Assembly (NCBI GenBank): GCA_934309145.1
Contig: CAKRCW010000013.1
Span: 1 to 50,541 of the forward strand
Direction: 5' to 3'
Origin: an uncultured Lachnospiraceae bacterium
Lineage (GTDB): Bacteria; Bacillota; Clostridia; Lachnospirales; Lachnospiraceae
DNA length: 50,541 nucleotides
Below are positions 1 to 8,182 of the stretch, one piece after another; position 1 is the stretch's first letter; each line of letters begins with the position of its first letter. The notes under the pieces were generated by a model that had not been told where the DNA came from, ran no database searches, and saw only the letters and a list, made by a program, of their open reading frames with translations. The translations under genes and the position numbers were made by a program.

Positions 1-110
1 TTTTCTAAATCCTTGAAAATCTCTTTAAGAATTTTCAGGGTTAACATGATATTAATTTGTCAAAGGTTCTTGTTTTGATTTATGCCCTTGTTATGTGGAT
101 TTTATTCAGA

Positions 111-199
111 CGGAGAAGGAGGGATTTGAACCCTCGCGCCGATACTCTCGACCTACTCCCTTTCCAGGGGAGCCCCTTCAGCCGCTTGGGTACTTCTCC
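111..199 (-). tRNA. tRNA-Ser (anticodon GGA)
   Basis: The minus strand folds as a long-variable-arm class II tRNA. The acceptor strands GGAGAAG (199-193) and CTTCTCC (118-112) pair, with a G discriminator at 111. The T-arm reads GGTTCAAATCC and the anticodon loop is CTGGAAA between CTCCC and GGGAG, giving anticodon GGA (reads UCC/UCU). CCA is not encoded. It is the second of two serine tRNAs; the 38-nt spacer upstream holds a perfect small hairpin (AGCACA/TGTGCT, 221-235), perhaps a processing signal. Confidence 0.97.
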
Positions 200-237
200 C
201 TACAAGCGCCTAAAATCGTGAGCACATCTTGTGCTAG

Positions 238-323
238 CGGAGAGGGTGGGATTCGAACCCACGCGCCCTTGCGGACAAACGGTTTTCAAGACCGCCTCGT
301 TATGACCACTTCGATACCTCTCC
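238..323 (-). tRNA. tRNA-Ser (anticodon TGA)
   Basis: Acceptor strands GGAGAGG (323-317) and CCTCTCC (245-239) pair, with discriminator G at 238. The anticodon loop CTTGAAA gives UGA, and there is a long variable arm and a GGTTCGAATCC T-arm. CCA is not encoded. It lies directly downstream of the ispD terminator on the same strand. I see no convincing separate promoter in the 24 bases between that terminator and the tRNA, so partial read-through is possible. Confidence 0.97.
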
Positions 324-347
324 ATAACTCTGTATTTCGTTACATTT

Positions 348-380
348 AAAAGTCGCTGTTATGTTTCTGTCAGCGACTTT
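348..380 (-). terminator. Rho-independent terminator after ispD
   Basis: Perfect stem AAAGTCGCTG / CAGCGACTTT around a 12-nt loop. On the minus strand it is followed by TTTTAAAT. It sits 41 bases past the ispD stop codon and separates the protein-coding block from the tRNA-Ser pair. Confidence 0.75.
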
Positions 381-420
381 GTTATCTTATCAAAATATAT
401 CTGTATTGTCAACATCTTTT

Positions 421-1137
421 TTAAAAAATTTTAAAGATTTTTTTAGCAAAGATTTCTGCTATTTCTATATCCTCTGGTGTCGTAATTTTTATGTTCCTGT
501 AATCACCCATAACGACCTTGGAAGGTACCCCTTTATATTGTTCTACCAGCATTGTGTCATCCGTTATATTGGGGTTCTCATCCATACGCATTTTCTCGTA
601 TGCCTCTTTAAGTAATCCAATACGAAAGGTCTGCGGTGTCTGTATCTGATATAAATATTTTCTGTCAGGTGTCTGTACCCCGAATAATTTATCATCAACA
701 ATTTTGATTGTATCCTTTGCCGGTACTCCAACTGTGCATGCACCATACTCACCGGCAGCTTCTATAGAACGGTCTATCATTTCAGCAGTAACAAACGGTC
801 TTGCCCCATCATGTATCATAACTATATCGTTCATATTATCTTCGGCAAGCTTCACAGCATACCTCAGTCCATTTTGCACTGAATCATATCGGTTTGTTCC
901 ACCGGCACATATGTATTTTGCCTTATCTATATTGTATCTCTCAACTATTTTCTCCCTGCAATATTCTTCCTCGCCGGCTCTGACTACGATAATTATATCT
1001 GTTACAGCCTCGTGTTTCTGAAAGGTTTCTAAACTGTAGCTCAATACCTCCCGTCCACACAAATTAATATATTGCTTTGCTATATTACTTTTCATTCTGC
1101 TGCCACTGCCACCGGCAAGCACAACCGCAATCGCCAT
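421..1137 (-). CDS. ispD: 2-C-methyl-D-erythritol 4-phosphate cytidylyltransferase
   Basis: IspD transfers CMP from CTP to methylerythritol phosphate, the third step of the non-mevalonate isoprenoid pathway in the cytosol. The 238-residue protein matches the family length. It begins with the nucleotide-binding loop LAGGSGSRM (residues 7-15) followed by KQY, then AGGTNRYDSVQNGL (78-91) and DGARPF (110-115). The usual PKQY motif reads AKQY here, a mild deviation. I start at the ATG at 1137 because AGGAG lies 7 bases upstream; a longer frame to 1161 lacks such a site. The gene is the last protein gene of the minus-strand block and is followed by a terminator. Confidence 0.93.
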   Translation of the reverse strand: MAIAVVLAGGSGSRMKSNIAKQYINLCGREVLSYSLETFQKHEAVTDIIIVVRAGEEEYCREKIVERYNIDKAKYICAGGTNRYDSVQNGLRYAVKLAEDNMNDIVMIHDGARPFVTAEMIDRSIEAAGEYGACTVGVPAKDTIKIVDDKLFGVQTPDRKYLYQIQTPQTFRIGLLKEAYEKMRMDENPNITDDTMLVEQYKGVPSKVVMGDYRNIKITTPEDIEIAEIFAKKIFKIF

Positions 1138-1201
1138 TTTACTACTCCTGTTATACCACATGTGGGTTTTATATTATACTACATACACTTTTCATATTAT
1201 A

Positions 1202-2221
1202 TCAAACGCGTTCTCCTATTTTCAGGTTAGGAACTGCATTCAAATCCCATCCATGTCTTATGCCACTCATATATGCATGGTATCCTGCTACGCCTATCAT
1301 GGCAGCATTGTCCGTACAGAATATAGATGATGGATGGCAGAATGTCAGCTTATTCTTCTTGCAAGCCTCATCCATTGCCTCTCTTAAATGTGTATTAGCT
1401 GCCACTCCTCCAGCTAATGCAAGACTGTCACAATTATATGCCTTTGCGGCTCTTACAGAGTTGTCTACTAATACATCTGTCACTGCCTGCTGGAATGAAG
1501 CTGCCACATCAGCCTTATTAACTTCTATATGTTTCATTGCACAACCATTAAGGTAATTTAGAACTGCTGATTTAAGTCCGCTAAATGAAAAATCATATGG
1601 TGCATCCTCCATAAATGCTCTAGGGAACTCTATCGCATGAGGATTTCCCTCGCGTGCAAGCTTGTCTATCTTAGGTCCTCCCGGATATCCAAGTCCTATT
1701 GCTCTTGCAACCTTATCAAATGCTTCCCCTGCCGCATCATCTCTGGTTTTGCCAACTATCTCAAATTCATTGTAGCCCTTCACATGCACAAGATGAGAAT
1801 GTCCTCCTGATGCAACCATACACATAAACGGAGGCTTTAAATCCGGATGCTCTATATAATTAGCTGATATATGTCCTTCTATATGATTAACACCAACCAA
1901 CGGTTTCTTCTTAGCGTATGCAAGTGCTTTGGCAGCACTTACTCCTACAAGTAAAGCTCCGACAAGTCCCGGTCCATATGTAACTGCAACTGCATCTATA
2001 TCATCCCATGTAACCTCAGCGCTATCAAGTGCAGCTCTTACTACCTGATTGATTTTCTCGACATGCTTACGAGATGCTATCTCAGGTACAACACCTCCGA
2101 ATACTGTGTGAAGGTCAATCTGTGAATAGATTATATTTGATTTTACCTCTCTTCCATCGATAACTACGGCAGCCGCAGTCTCATCACAGGAAGATTCTAT
2201 TGCTAATATTGTAACACTCAT
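1202..2221 (-). CDS. tsaD: tRNA N6-adenosine threonylcarbamoyltransferase TsaD
   Basis: TsaD moves the threonylcarbamoyl group from its AMP carrier onto A37 of ANN-decoding tRNAs, working with TsaB and TsaE, both encoded 2.4-4.6 kb upstream on the same strand. The 339-residue protein has the ASKHA-fold start LAIESSCDET (6-15), the metal-binding HIEGH (113-117), and late ATP-site motifs SFSGLKSAV and LAGGVAANTHLRE. Length and motifs are typical and nothing looks damaged. The start at 2221 has a GAGGTTGG site upstream. The 43-bp gap to the preceding gene suggests co-transcription. Confidence 0.96.
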   Translation of the reverse strand: MSVTILAIESSCDETAAAVVIDGREVKSNIIYSQIDLHTVFGGVVPEIASRKHVEKINQVVRAALDSAEVTWDDIDAVAVTYGPGLVGALLVGVSAAKALAYAKKKPLVGVNHIEGHISANYIEHPDLKPPFMCMVASGGHSHLVHVKGYNEFEIVGKTRDDAAGEAFDKVARAIGLGYPGGPKIDKLAREGNPHAIEFPRAFMEDAPYDFSFSGLKSAVLNYLNGCAMKHIEVNKADVAASFQQAVTDVLVDNSVRAAKAYNCDSLALAGGVAANTHLREAMDEACKKNKLTFCHPSSIFCTDNAAMIGVAGYHAYMSGIRHGWDLNAVPNLKIGERV

Positions 2222-2264
2222 TTTCCAACCTCTTTTTTGTGTTCGTAATTATGTACTCTTAAAT

Positions 2265-2837
2265 CTATTGCTTAGGATCTCCCCAGCCATAAATTTTCCA
2301 TTTGTTGTTCTCATTTATGAGTATGTACCTTACATATCTATACGCAATTTCGTCATTAGTCTCTATGGTTATGGTGACATCCATCCAAGCCATCTCTTTT
2401 CCATCTTTAGTGAACTTCTGCACCTGACTTGCCTCCGGCAACGAATAACTCTTATACTCATACCCCTCATCGCGCATAGTTTTTATGTTATCTTTTAATT
2501 CCTGAAGCATTACCGCCTCCGAATTTACAGAGAGCAGCTCGTCACAGTATATCTCTCTTAGCTTAGAGTTCAATCCTTCTATCTCTTCATCAGTAAGCTT
2601 CATGCCATAGAATAATTTGAAGTATCTGTTATGAAGCTTAACAACGTCTCTTGGAGTGTTAGGGTAGTCCAACGCCATATTGTACTCAAGCAAATTCTGA
2701 AGCTCCGCCTTTTCGCTGCTGTTTCTTCTGTTTGATGTCTTGTTGCTTATATGGTTAAAATAAAACACCACAAGAGCAATAAGCAAAACCGCAACGATAA
2801 TGTTCTTGATTTTATTTTTCTTGTCTTTTTGTTTCAT
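2265..2837 (-). CDS. Membrane-anchored protein of unknown function (DUF6715-like)
   Basis: A 190-residue protein with a very basic N-terminus (KQKDKKNKIKN), one hydrophobic segment at about residues 13-29, and an extracytoplasmic region of about 160 residues with mixed charge and no catalytic motif I recognise. It resembles small single-pass proteins of Lachnospiraceae annotated DUF6715; that assignment is from memory of the family and is not certain. I choose the ATG at 2837 because AGGAGG is 8 bases upstream; the ATG two codons earlier is too close to it. It lies 12 bases after rnz in the same operon-like run, which says little about function. Confidence 0.75.
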   Translation of the reverse strand: MKQKDKKNKIKNIIVAVLLIALVVFYFNHISNKTSNRRNSSEKAELQNLLEYNMALDYPNTPRDVVKLHNRYFKLFYGMKLTDEEIEGLNSKLREIYCDELLSVNSEAVMLQELKDNIKTMRDEGYEYKSYSLPEASQVQKFTKDGKEMAWMDVTITIETNDEIAYRYVRYILINENNKWKIYGWGDPKQ

Positions 2838-2849
2838 AGGCATTACCTC

Positions 2850-3758
2850 CTATTCTTCAAAGTTCAAGGTTTTCTCCGCTCTATCCTTAGTTACAAAAGC
2901 TCTAGGGAATATGCTCTTTACCATATCTGCAAAATCCTGCGGCCTCGCTGTCGCAGGGCTGTAATGTGTAAGCCACATTTCCTTCACGTCAGCCTGTCTG
3001 GCAAGCTCTGCTGCCTCCCTCATAGTCATATGTTTATTTTCCTTTGCCTTGGCAAGCTTATCATCCTCGCCATACATTCCCTCGCATATAAATAAATCTG
3101 CCTTATCCGCATATTCTGCTATAACCGGCACAGGTCTTGTATCAGTACAGTAAGTTATTTTCAGTCCCTTTCTGGCATTTCCCATAACCATATCTGCGGT
3201 ATATGTCTGCCCCTCGTAGGAAACCTCCCCGCCCTTCTGCAAAAGGCTCCAATACTGAACAGGAAGTCCCAAGGCTTTCGCCTTATTCACATCAAATCTT
3301 CCTGCTCTGTCCAGCACGAAATTATAACCGTAGCACACAACCTTATGATTTACACGATATGCCTGAATTTTAAGTCCGCACATTTCAATTTCTTCCCTGT
3401 CTGATTCAAGCTCTATGAACTTGATATCAAAAGGAAGCTCAGGTGCAATTATTCTAAGAGAATTAACCACCTTCTCCAAGCCCTTAGGTCCTATTATCGT
3501 AAGAGGCCTGGTTCTCTCTGCATTACCCATAGTAAGCAGTAATCCTGGCAGCCCTCCTATGTGGTCTGCATGAAAATGTGTTATACATATCACATCTATA
3601 GGGTTAAAGCTCCAGCCAATAAGTCTTATCTGGTTCTGAGTTCCCTCCCCGCAGTCAACTAATATATGACTGCCATTATATCTAAGCATCATCGAAGTAA
3701 GTGCTCTATATGGAAGTGGCAGCATGCCACCCGTTCCAAGCAAACATACATCTATCAT
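2850..3758 (-). CDS. rnz: Ribonuclease Z
   Basis: RNase Z cuts the 3' trailer from tRNA precursors that lack an encoded CCA, which fits the two CCA-less tRNA-Ser genes in this window. The 302-residue metallo-beta-lactamase fold protein has the zinc motif HFHADH (61-66), an upstream DCGEGTQNQ (35-43), CDTRP after a flexible-arm region, and a final HYSPATARP. Length is normal for the short bacterial form. The start at 3758 has GGGAGGAAG upstream. It is embedded in the minus-strand translation and tRNA-modification block. Confidence 0.95.
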   Translation of the reverse strand: MIDVCLLGTGGMLPLPYRALTSMMLRYNGSHILVDCGEGTQNQIRLIGWSFNPIDVICITHFHADHIGGLPGLLLTMGNAERTRPLTIIGPKGLEKVVNSLRIIAPELPFDIKFIELESDREEIEMCGLKIQAYRVNHKVVCYGYNFVLDRAGRFDVNKAKALGLPVQYWSLLQKGGEVSYEGQTYTADMVMGNARKGLKITYCTDTRPVPVIAEYADKADLFICEGMYGEDDKLAKAKENKHMTMREAAELARQADVKEMWLTHYSPATARPQDFADMVKSIFPRAFVTKDRAEKTLNFEE

Positions 3759-3792
3759 ATCTTCCTCCCGGCTTATATATATGTGAAGAATC

Positions 3793-4017
3793 TCATAACA
3801 TCTCTACTGTGTCCTTCAGGGTAACCGGAACCTTGAACATTCCAACAAGTCTGTCACTACACCTCTCACATATAATAAACTGCTGTGTAATTCCGTCCTT
3901 ATCCGAGAAATATCCCCATGATTTATTGACACTTATATAGTCCTCTCTTGGTATACCATGTTCTACCAACAGCTTTCTTCCACACATATTACATATCAAT
4001 TCACTGTTTTTGTCCAT
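3793..4017 (-). CDS. Small double-CXXC zinc-finger-like protein
   Basis: A 74-residue protein with two knuckles, C9-x2-C12 and C50-x2-C53, spaced like a zinc ribbon. Both are followed by basic or polar residues (CGRK, CERCSDR). I start at the ATG at 4017, which has AGGAGG 6 bases upstream; a longer frame to 4098 would add a hydrophobic stretch without a ribosome binding site. Zinc binding is inferred from spacing; the function is unknown. It lies between rimI and rnz on the same strand, so a role near translation or RNA is possible but unproven. Confidence 0.75.
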   Translation of the reverse strand: MDKNSELICNMCGRKLLVEHGIPREDYISVNKSWGYFSDKDGITQQFIICERCSDRLVGMFKVPVTLKDTVEML

Positions 4018-4146
4018 AATATTCCTCCTGTTATCCTGTAATAAAAAACACGATTTGGCGAATATTATTATAATAAAGTATATCGCATTTTTAAACATAA
4101 AACAAATGCCATATATGACATTTTATGTCAACCTGTAATATCAGTT

Positions 4147-4614
4147 TTATTTTTCAAGCTCATATATTACAGCAGCTTCGTCAGGCTCATGATAGTACGC
4201 TTTTCTATATCCCAAAGTCTTATATCCAAGCTTCTCATATAGCCCTCTTGCAGCCATATTGCTCTCCCTTACCTCAAGAAAGTATCTGCTTCCCTGTATA
4301 TCAGTAAGATAATATTTTAAAAGACATCTTCCGATTCCTTTTTTTCTGCACTCATCTGTAACAGCAACTCTTAGAAGCTCAGACTCATCTGCCATCTGGC
4401 TGGCTATAAGATATCCGCAAACAGACTGTTCTCCACCCTCGTAGCAGTTATAGCTCTCGCAATGTGCCATTCCATTCTCATCTAAATATGCCACATACAG
4501 GTGGTTGTAATCATATCGTATGGTGTCAGCGATACTCTCATAAGACCACGCATCCGAAAATGTCATCTTCTCTATATCTGCAATCCGCTGTATTATTTCT
4601 TCTATCCTATGCAT
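4147..4614 (-). CDS. rimI: Ribosomal protein alanine N-acetyltransferase RimI
   Basis: A GNAT-fold acetyltransferase of 155 residues. The acetyl-CoA loop is RKKGIGRCLL in the centre, and the C-terminal AARGLYEKLGYKTLGYRKAYY is typical of RimI, which acetylates the N-terminus of ribosomal protein S18 in E. coli. Placement right after tsaB is the usual Firmicutes arrangement and supports RimI over a generic GNAT. I start at the ATG at 4614, overlapping the tsaB stop by 8 bases (translational coupling). A GTG at 4647 would extend it by 11 basic residues and cannot be excluded. Confidence 0.88.
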   Translation of the reverse strand: MHRIEEIIQRIADIEKMTFSDAWSYESIADTIRYDYNHLYVAYLDENGMAHCESYNCYEGGEQSVCGYLIASQMADESELLRVAVTDECRKKGIGRCLLKYYLTDIQGSRYFLEVRESNMAARGLYEKLGYKTLGYRKAYYHEPDEAAVIYELEK

Positions 4615-5332
4615 TTTGCTCTGCCTTTTTACGTTCTTCCTGCTCACGTTCTGCCTGTGATTTTCTTAGATATTCAGGCTTAAAGTCATCTGACTTAATT
4701 GTTTTTCCCATATTGTAGTATATTCCGCCAAGTGCAGCCACGGATGCCGCACGCTGTCTGTTCATGTGTGCAGGTGCGAATGCGTATTTGCAATTAATGG
4801 CACTCTCTATAGCTTCTCTGTAAACAGGTATTCCATCTCCGACAAATATAACCGATTGTCCACCAGCACACAGCTCATTAAGCCTGTCAATCAGCTCATT
4901 TATATCGCAGGCGTTCTGCTCCTGTATCACTGTAAGCTCATTATCGCAAAATCTATATATACCTGTGTACACCTGATTTCTTCTCGCATCCATTATAGGA
5001 CAGACAACACTGTCTGTTCCCCACACATTAAAGGCAAGGGTTTGGCAGGTAGGTACTGAAACAATAGGCTTATCGAGTGCAAGTGCAAGTCCCTTTGCGG
5101 TAGCTGCACCTATCCTGAGCCCCGTAAATGAACCAGGACCGGCCGAAACAGCTATCGCATCTATACTCTCTAATTCCTGTTCTGTAAGCCTTACAACGTC
5201 ATCAAGCATAGGCATAAGTGTCTGCGAATGTGTTTTTTTATAATTAACGCAGTATTCGGCAACAGTTATATCATCCTCAACTATCGCAATTCCTGCAACC
5301 ATTCCTGAGCTGTCAATTCCTAATATTTTCAT
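4607..5332 (-). CDS. tsaB: tRNA threonylcarbamoyladenosine biosynthesis protein TsaB
   Basis: TsaB is the inactive TsaD paralogue that scaffolds the TsaB-TsaD-TsaE complex. The 241-residue protein opens with ILGIDSSG (3-10) and carries VSAGPGSFTGLRIGAATAKGL, both diagnostic. The C-terminus is a charged tail (QAEREQEERKKAEQNA) that overlaps the rimI start. It begins 13 bases after tsaE ends, with GGGAGAG before the ATG, so tsaE-tsaB-rimI forms a tight operon. The zinc-ligand HxxxH of TsaD is absent, as expected. Confidence 0.94.
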   Translation of the reverse strand: MKILGIDSSGMVAGIAIVEDDITVAEYCVNYKKTHSQTLMPMLDDVVRLTEQELESIDAIAVSAGPGSFTGLRIGAATAKGLALALDKPIVSVPTCQTLAFNVWGTDSVVCPIMDARRNQVYTGIYRFCDNELTVIQEQNACDINELIDRLNELCAGGQSVIFVGDGIPVYREAIESAINCKYAFAPAHMNRQRAASVAALGGIYYNMGKTIKSDDFKPEYLRKSQAEREQEERKKAEQNA

Positions 5333-5345
5333 AACGCTCTCCCAT

Positions 5346-5780
5346 TTATACAGACTCGACTACAATGCGTCTGTAATCAAAGCCCTTTTCGTTGTCTTTT
5401 TCTATTGTTACCCTGTAATAATGCAGAGGTAATATATCCTTAATCAGTTCTGCCCATTCAATAAGGCATACGCCATCTCCATCTATAATGTCGTAATAAC
5501 CTATCTCGTCCATCTCGTCATCGCAGCCTATACGATACACATCAAAATGGTACAGAGGAATTCTTCCCTCATGGTATTCCTTCAATATCGTGAATGTAGG
5601 ACTGCACACAGCCTCATCTATTCCAAGCCCTGCCGCAAACCCCTGTGAAAATACGGTCTTGCCCGTTCCCAAATCACCGTACAGGCAATAAACTTCTCCC
5701 GGTTTTGACTGCTCGGCAAGCTCCTTTCCTATGTTGAAGGTATCATTAGCACTATTACTCTCTCTATATTCCTTTTCCAC
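5346..5780 (-). CDS. tsaE: tRNA threonylcarbamoyladenosine biosynthesis ATPase TsaE
   Basis: TsaE is the small P-loop ATPase that resets the t6A-forming complex. The 144-residue protein has Walker A GDLGTGKT, then CSPTFTILKEY, HFDVYRI, and the Walker-B-like CLIEWAE, in the family order. I start at the GTG at 5780: AGAGG lies 7 bases upstream, whereas the TTG at 5786 is only one base from it. It overlaps the end of the upstream YcxB-like gene by 17 bases. The t6A genes tsaE, tsaB and tsaD are all present here; TsaC/Sua5 is not in the window. Confidence 0.94.
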   Translation of the reverse strand: MEKEYRESNSANDTFNIGKELAEQSKPGEVYCLYGDLGTGKTVFSQGFAAGLGIDEAVCSPTFTILKEYHEGRIPLYHFDVYRIGCDDEMDEIGYYDIIDGDGVCLIEWAELIKDILPLHYYRVTIEKDNEKGFDYRRIVVESV

Positions 5781-6303
5781 TTTCAAACCTCTTTAAATTT
5801 CTACTAAGTCTCGGCTTGTATTCAGCAGTAAACTGCACAAGCGATGTAAGTATCTTGCTTTTGTCATCTCCAAGCTCAGTGAGAGGAATAACAAATGCAT
5901 TCATTCTGCCTGTATATATTGCAATCATATGCTTAGTCATAAGAAGACGGCATATTCTGTCCCAAGTAAGGTTCTCTGACTGCTCACCCTGTGTTATATA
6001 TATTCCGTCATCGCCAAATGTATAATTGAGCGGAGTCTTATATGATGGGCTTAATTTAAGCTGTCTGAACGACTTAAATGCAAGTGATAATGGATTTATG
6101 ACTGTGAATATCAATCCAACAAATATAAGCATTATTTTTCTGGAAGTGTCAATACCGCTCCAGCATGTTATTGCAAGCACAAGTGATGCCACACTTATTA
6201 TTATTCCCAGAATTCCCGCTACACTTCTGTAATTTGTATTTAGCACATAGCTAAGTAATGCCTTATAAGTCATGTTGACAGATTTGGTTTCCGCTGATTT
6301 CAT
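5764..6303 (-). CDS. YcxB-like membrane protein
   Basis: A 179-residue protein with two hydrophobic segments (about residues 29-48 and 52-75), followed by a cytosolic domain. The pattern TFGDDGIYITQGEQ...LTWDRICRLLMTKHMIAIYTGRMNAFVIP matches the YcxB-like C-terminal domain, a small beta-rich domain of unknown function found in Firmicutes membrane proteins. The start at 6303 has GGAGG at good spacing. It overlaps tsaE and is probably co-transcribed with it; I see no hint of a specific partner. Confidence 0.8.
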   Translation of the reverse strand: MKSAETKSVNMTYKALLSYVLNTNYRSVAGILGIIISVASLVLAITCWSGIDTSRKIMLIFVGLIFTVINPLSLAFKSFRQLKLSPSYKTPLNYTFGDDGIYITQGEQSENLTWDRICRLLMTKHMIAIYTGRMNAFVIPLTELGDDKSKILTSLVQFTAEYKPRLSRNLKRFESGKGI

Positions 6304-6323
6304 GTGGTGTCCTCCAGTATAGT

Positions 6324-6806
6324 TTATAGTTCAAAAGATATCTGTTTGTGATTTTGTTTGTATGGAGTGTATTTTACTCCTGCCATATCAAACATTTTTT
6401 TAGAGGCAATAGTACTGTCCGTATCTGCATATTTATCTGACATATATATAACCTCTCTTATGCCGCTCTGTATTATCGCCTTTGCACATTCATTACAAGG
6501 AAACAACGTGGCATAACATCTTGAGCCTTTAAGGGTTCCACCACCGCGATAGTTAAGTATCGCATTAAGCTCTGCGTGGCATACAAAGAAATATTTGCTG
6601 GCAAGTCCCTCTCCGTCACGATTCCACGGCATGTCATCATCATTACAACCCGTAGGCATACCATTATATCCAACAGACAATATACGATTGTCATTGTCAA
6701 CTATACATGCACCAACCTGCGTACCCGGATCTTTACTTCTCAACGCAGACATTATTGCAATTCCCATAAAATACTGATCCCATGTAATATAATCCGCTCT
6801 TTTCAT
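6324..6806 (-). CDS. dCMP deaminase family protein (ComEB-like)
   Basis: A zinc-dependent cytidine/deoxycytidylate deaminase of 160 residues. The catalytic motif is H77-A-E79 in CHAELNAIL, with the second zinc pair C104 and C107 in PCNEC; VGYNGMPTGC (46-54) is the nucleotide-binding signature of the dCMP deaminase/ComEB branch. The enzyme turns dCMP into dUMP, feeding thymidylate synthesis. I start at the ATG at 6806, which has GGAGG 5 bases upstream; a longer frame to 6887 has no such site. It follows lysC by 87 bases and precedes the YcxB-like gene by 20 bases. Confidence 0.88.
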   Translation of the reverse strand: MKRADYITWDQYFMGIAIMSALRSKDPGTQVGACIVDNDNRILSVGYNGMPTGCNDDDMPWNRDGEGLASKYFFVCHAELNAILNYRGGGTLKGSRCYATLFPCNECAKAIIQSGIREVIYMSDKYADTDSTIASKKMFDMAGVKYTPYKQNHKQISFEL

Positions 6807-6893
6807 ATTTTCCTCCGTTCGTATAACACACAGCCTTATATGACAGAAGCCGCCACTTATCTGTGACAGCTTCCATTCATAAGTCAATTATAA

Positions 6894-8099
6894 TTAACGA
6901 TCGCCAAGTGCGAACTTGTCGTGAACTGCTGACATAGCACGCTCTGTATTTACCTCATCAATCAATACTGTAACTCTTATCTCTGATGTAGAAATCATAC
7001 GAATATTGATGTTCTCATCATAGAGAGCCTCAAACATCTTAGCAGCAACGCCTGCATTTGTCTGCATTCCGGCACCTACTATAGAAACCTTTGCAACCTT
7101 CTTATCAACATCTATACTCTCAAAGTTACTGAAGTTCTCCTTGATTACATTAGCAGCTTCGTCTGCGTTCTCCTCGCTGGTTGTAAAGCTTATATCCTTT
7201 GTTCCCTTTCTACCAACTGACTGAAGTATCATATCAACATTTATATTATGCTTTGCAAGGCTGTTGAATAATTTAAATGCAACACCAGGCTCATCCTTCA
7301 AACCAACTACAGCAATTCTCGCTGTGTCAGAATCTCCGGCAACTCCACTTACAAGCATCTTCTCCATCTTAGCACCCTCCTTAACGATTGTTCCTTCTGA
7401 ATTATTTAGGCTTGAACGTACAACAAGCTGTACGCCAAATTTCTTAGCAAGTTCAACTGAACGGTTATGTAATACACCTGCACCAAGTGTTGCAAGCTCG
7501 AGCATCTCATCATATGTAACAACATCAAGCTTTCTTGCATCCTTAACCTTACGAGGATCTGCTGTGTATACACCATCAACATCTGTATATATCTCACATG
7601 AATCTGCATTAAGTGCAGCAGCAAGTGCTACAGCAGTTGTATCTGAACCACCACGTCCGAGTGTTGTATAATCATCATACTTATTAACACCCTGGAAGCC
7701 TGTGATAACAACTATCTTTCTCTGCTCCAATTCATGTCTTATACGCTCACTGTCTATTCTCTTTATTCTGGCATTACCATACACTGATGTTGAGTGCATA
7801 GCAACCTGAAATGCATTAAGGGATATCGCCGGAACGCCAAGCTTATTAAGTGCCATGGCCATAAGGGCAACTGACATCTGCTCACCTATAGTAAAAAGCA
7901 TATCCATCTCACGCTTAGGTGGAAACTCGTTAATATCCTTAGCCATGTCTATTAACTCGTCGGTATATTTACCCATAGCAGACAGAACAACTACCACGTC
8001 GTTCCCCTTCTGATAATCCTCTATACATCTTCTGGCAACGTTAAAAATTCTTTCCTTGTTGGCTACTGAAGTACCGCCAAACTTCTTAACTATCAGCAT
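6894..8099 (-). CDS. lysC: Aspartate kinase
   Basis: Catalyses ATP-dependent phosphorylation of aspartate, the first step toward lysine, threonine and methionine. The 401-residue protein starts with VKKFGGTSV (4-12), has TLGRGGSDTTAVALAAALNAD (binding ATP and aspartate), and ends with two ACT domains (about 265-401; SVGRKGTKDISFT, then VSIVGAGMQTNAGVAAKMFEAL), the feedback-inhibition module. The start has AGGAGG upstream. It is encoded 83 bases downstream of hom. I see no lysine riboswitch or T-box in that gap, so control is likely at the upstream promoter and by allostery. Confidence 0.95.
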   Translation of the reverse strand: MLIVKKFGGTSVANKERIFNVARRCIEDYQKGNDVVVVLSAMGKYTDELIDMAKDINEFPPKREMDMLFTIGEQMSVALMAMALNKLGVPAISLNAFQVAMHSTSVYGNARIKRIDSERIRHELEQRKIVVITGFQGVNKYDDYTTLGRGGSDTTAVALAAALNADSCEIYTDVDGVYTADPRKVKDARKLDVVTYDEMLELATLGAGVLHNRSVELAKKFGVQLVVRSSLNNSEGTIVKEGAKMEKMLVSGVAGDSDTARIAVVGLKDEPGVAFKLFNSLAKHNINVDMILQSVGRKGTKDISFTTSEENADEAANVIKENFSNFESIDVDKKVAKVSIVGAGMQTNAGVAAKMFEALYDENINIRMISTSEIRVTVLIDEVNTERAMSAVHDKFALGDR

Positions 8100-8182
8100 G
8101 TCTTCCTCCTACTAATTATGTCTTTTATATAAACGATTTTAAAAGTATATCACGCACATTATTCATTGGCAACACTTTTTGC

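Noticed and set aside
11..40. Inverted repeat TGAAAAT / ATTTTCA near the window start as a tRNA terminator
   Set aside because: The stem is short and AT-rich and has no T-tract on the minus strand after it; it is also about 70 bases from the tRNA.
95..349. Open frame of 84 codons across the tRNA-Ser genes
   Set aside because: It lies antisense to two clear tRNA genes, which explain the sequence fully.
8100..8182. Lysine riboswitch or T-box before lysC
   Set aside because: Only 83 bases lie between hom and lysC and no conserved core of either element is seen.
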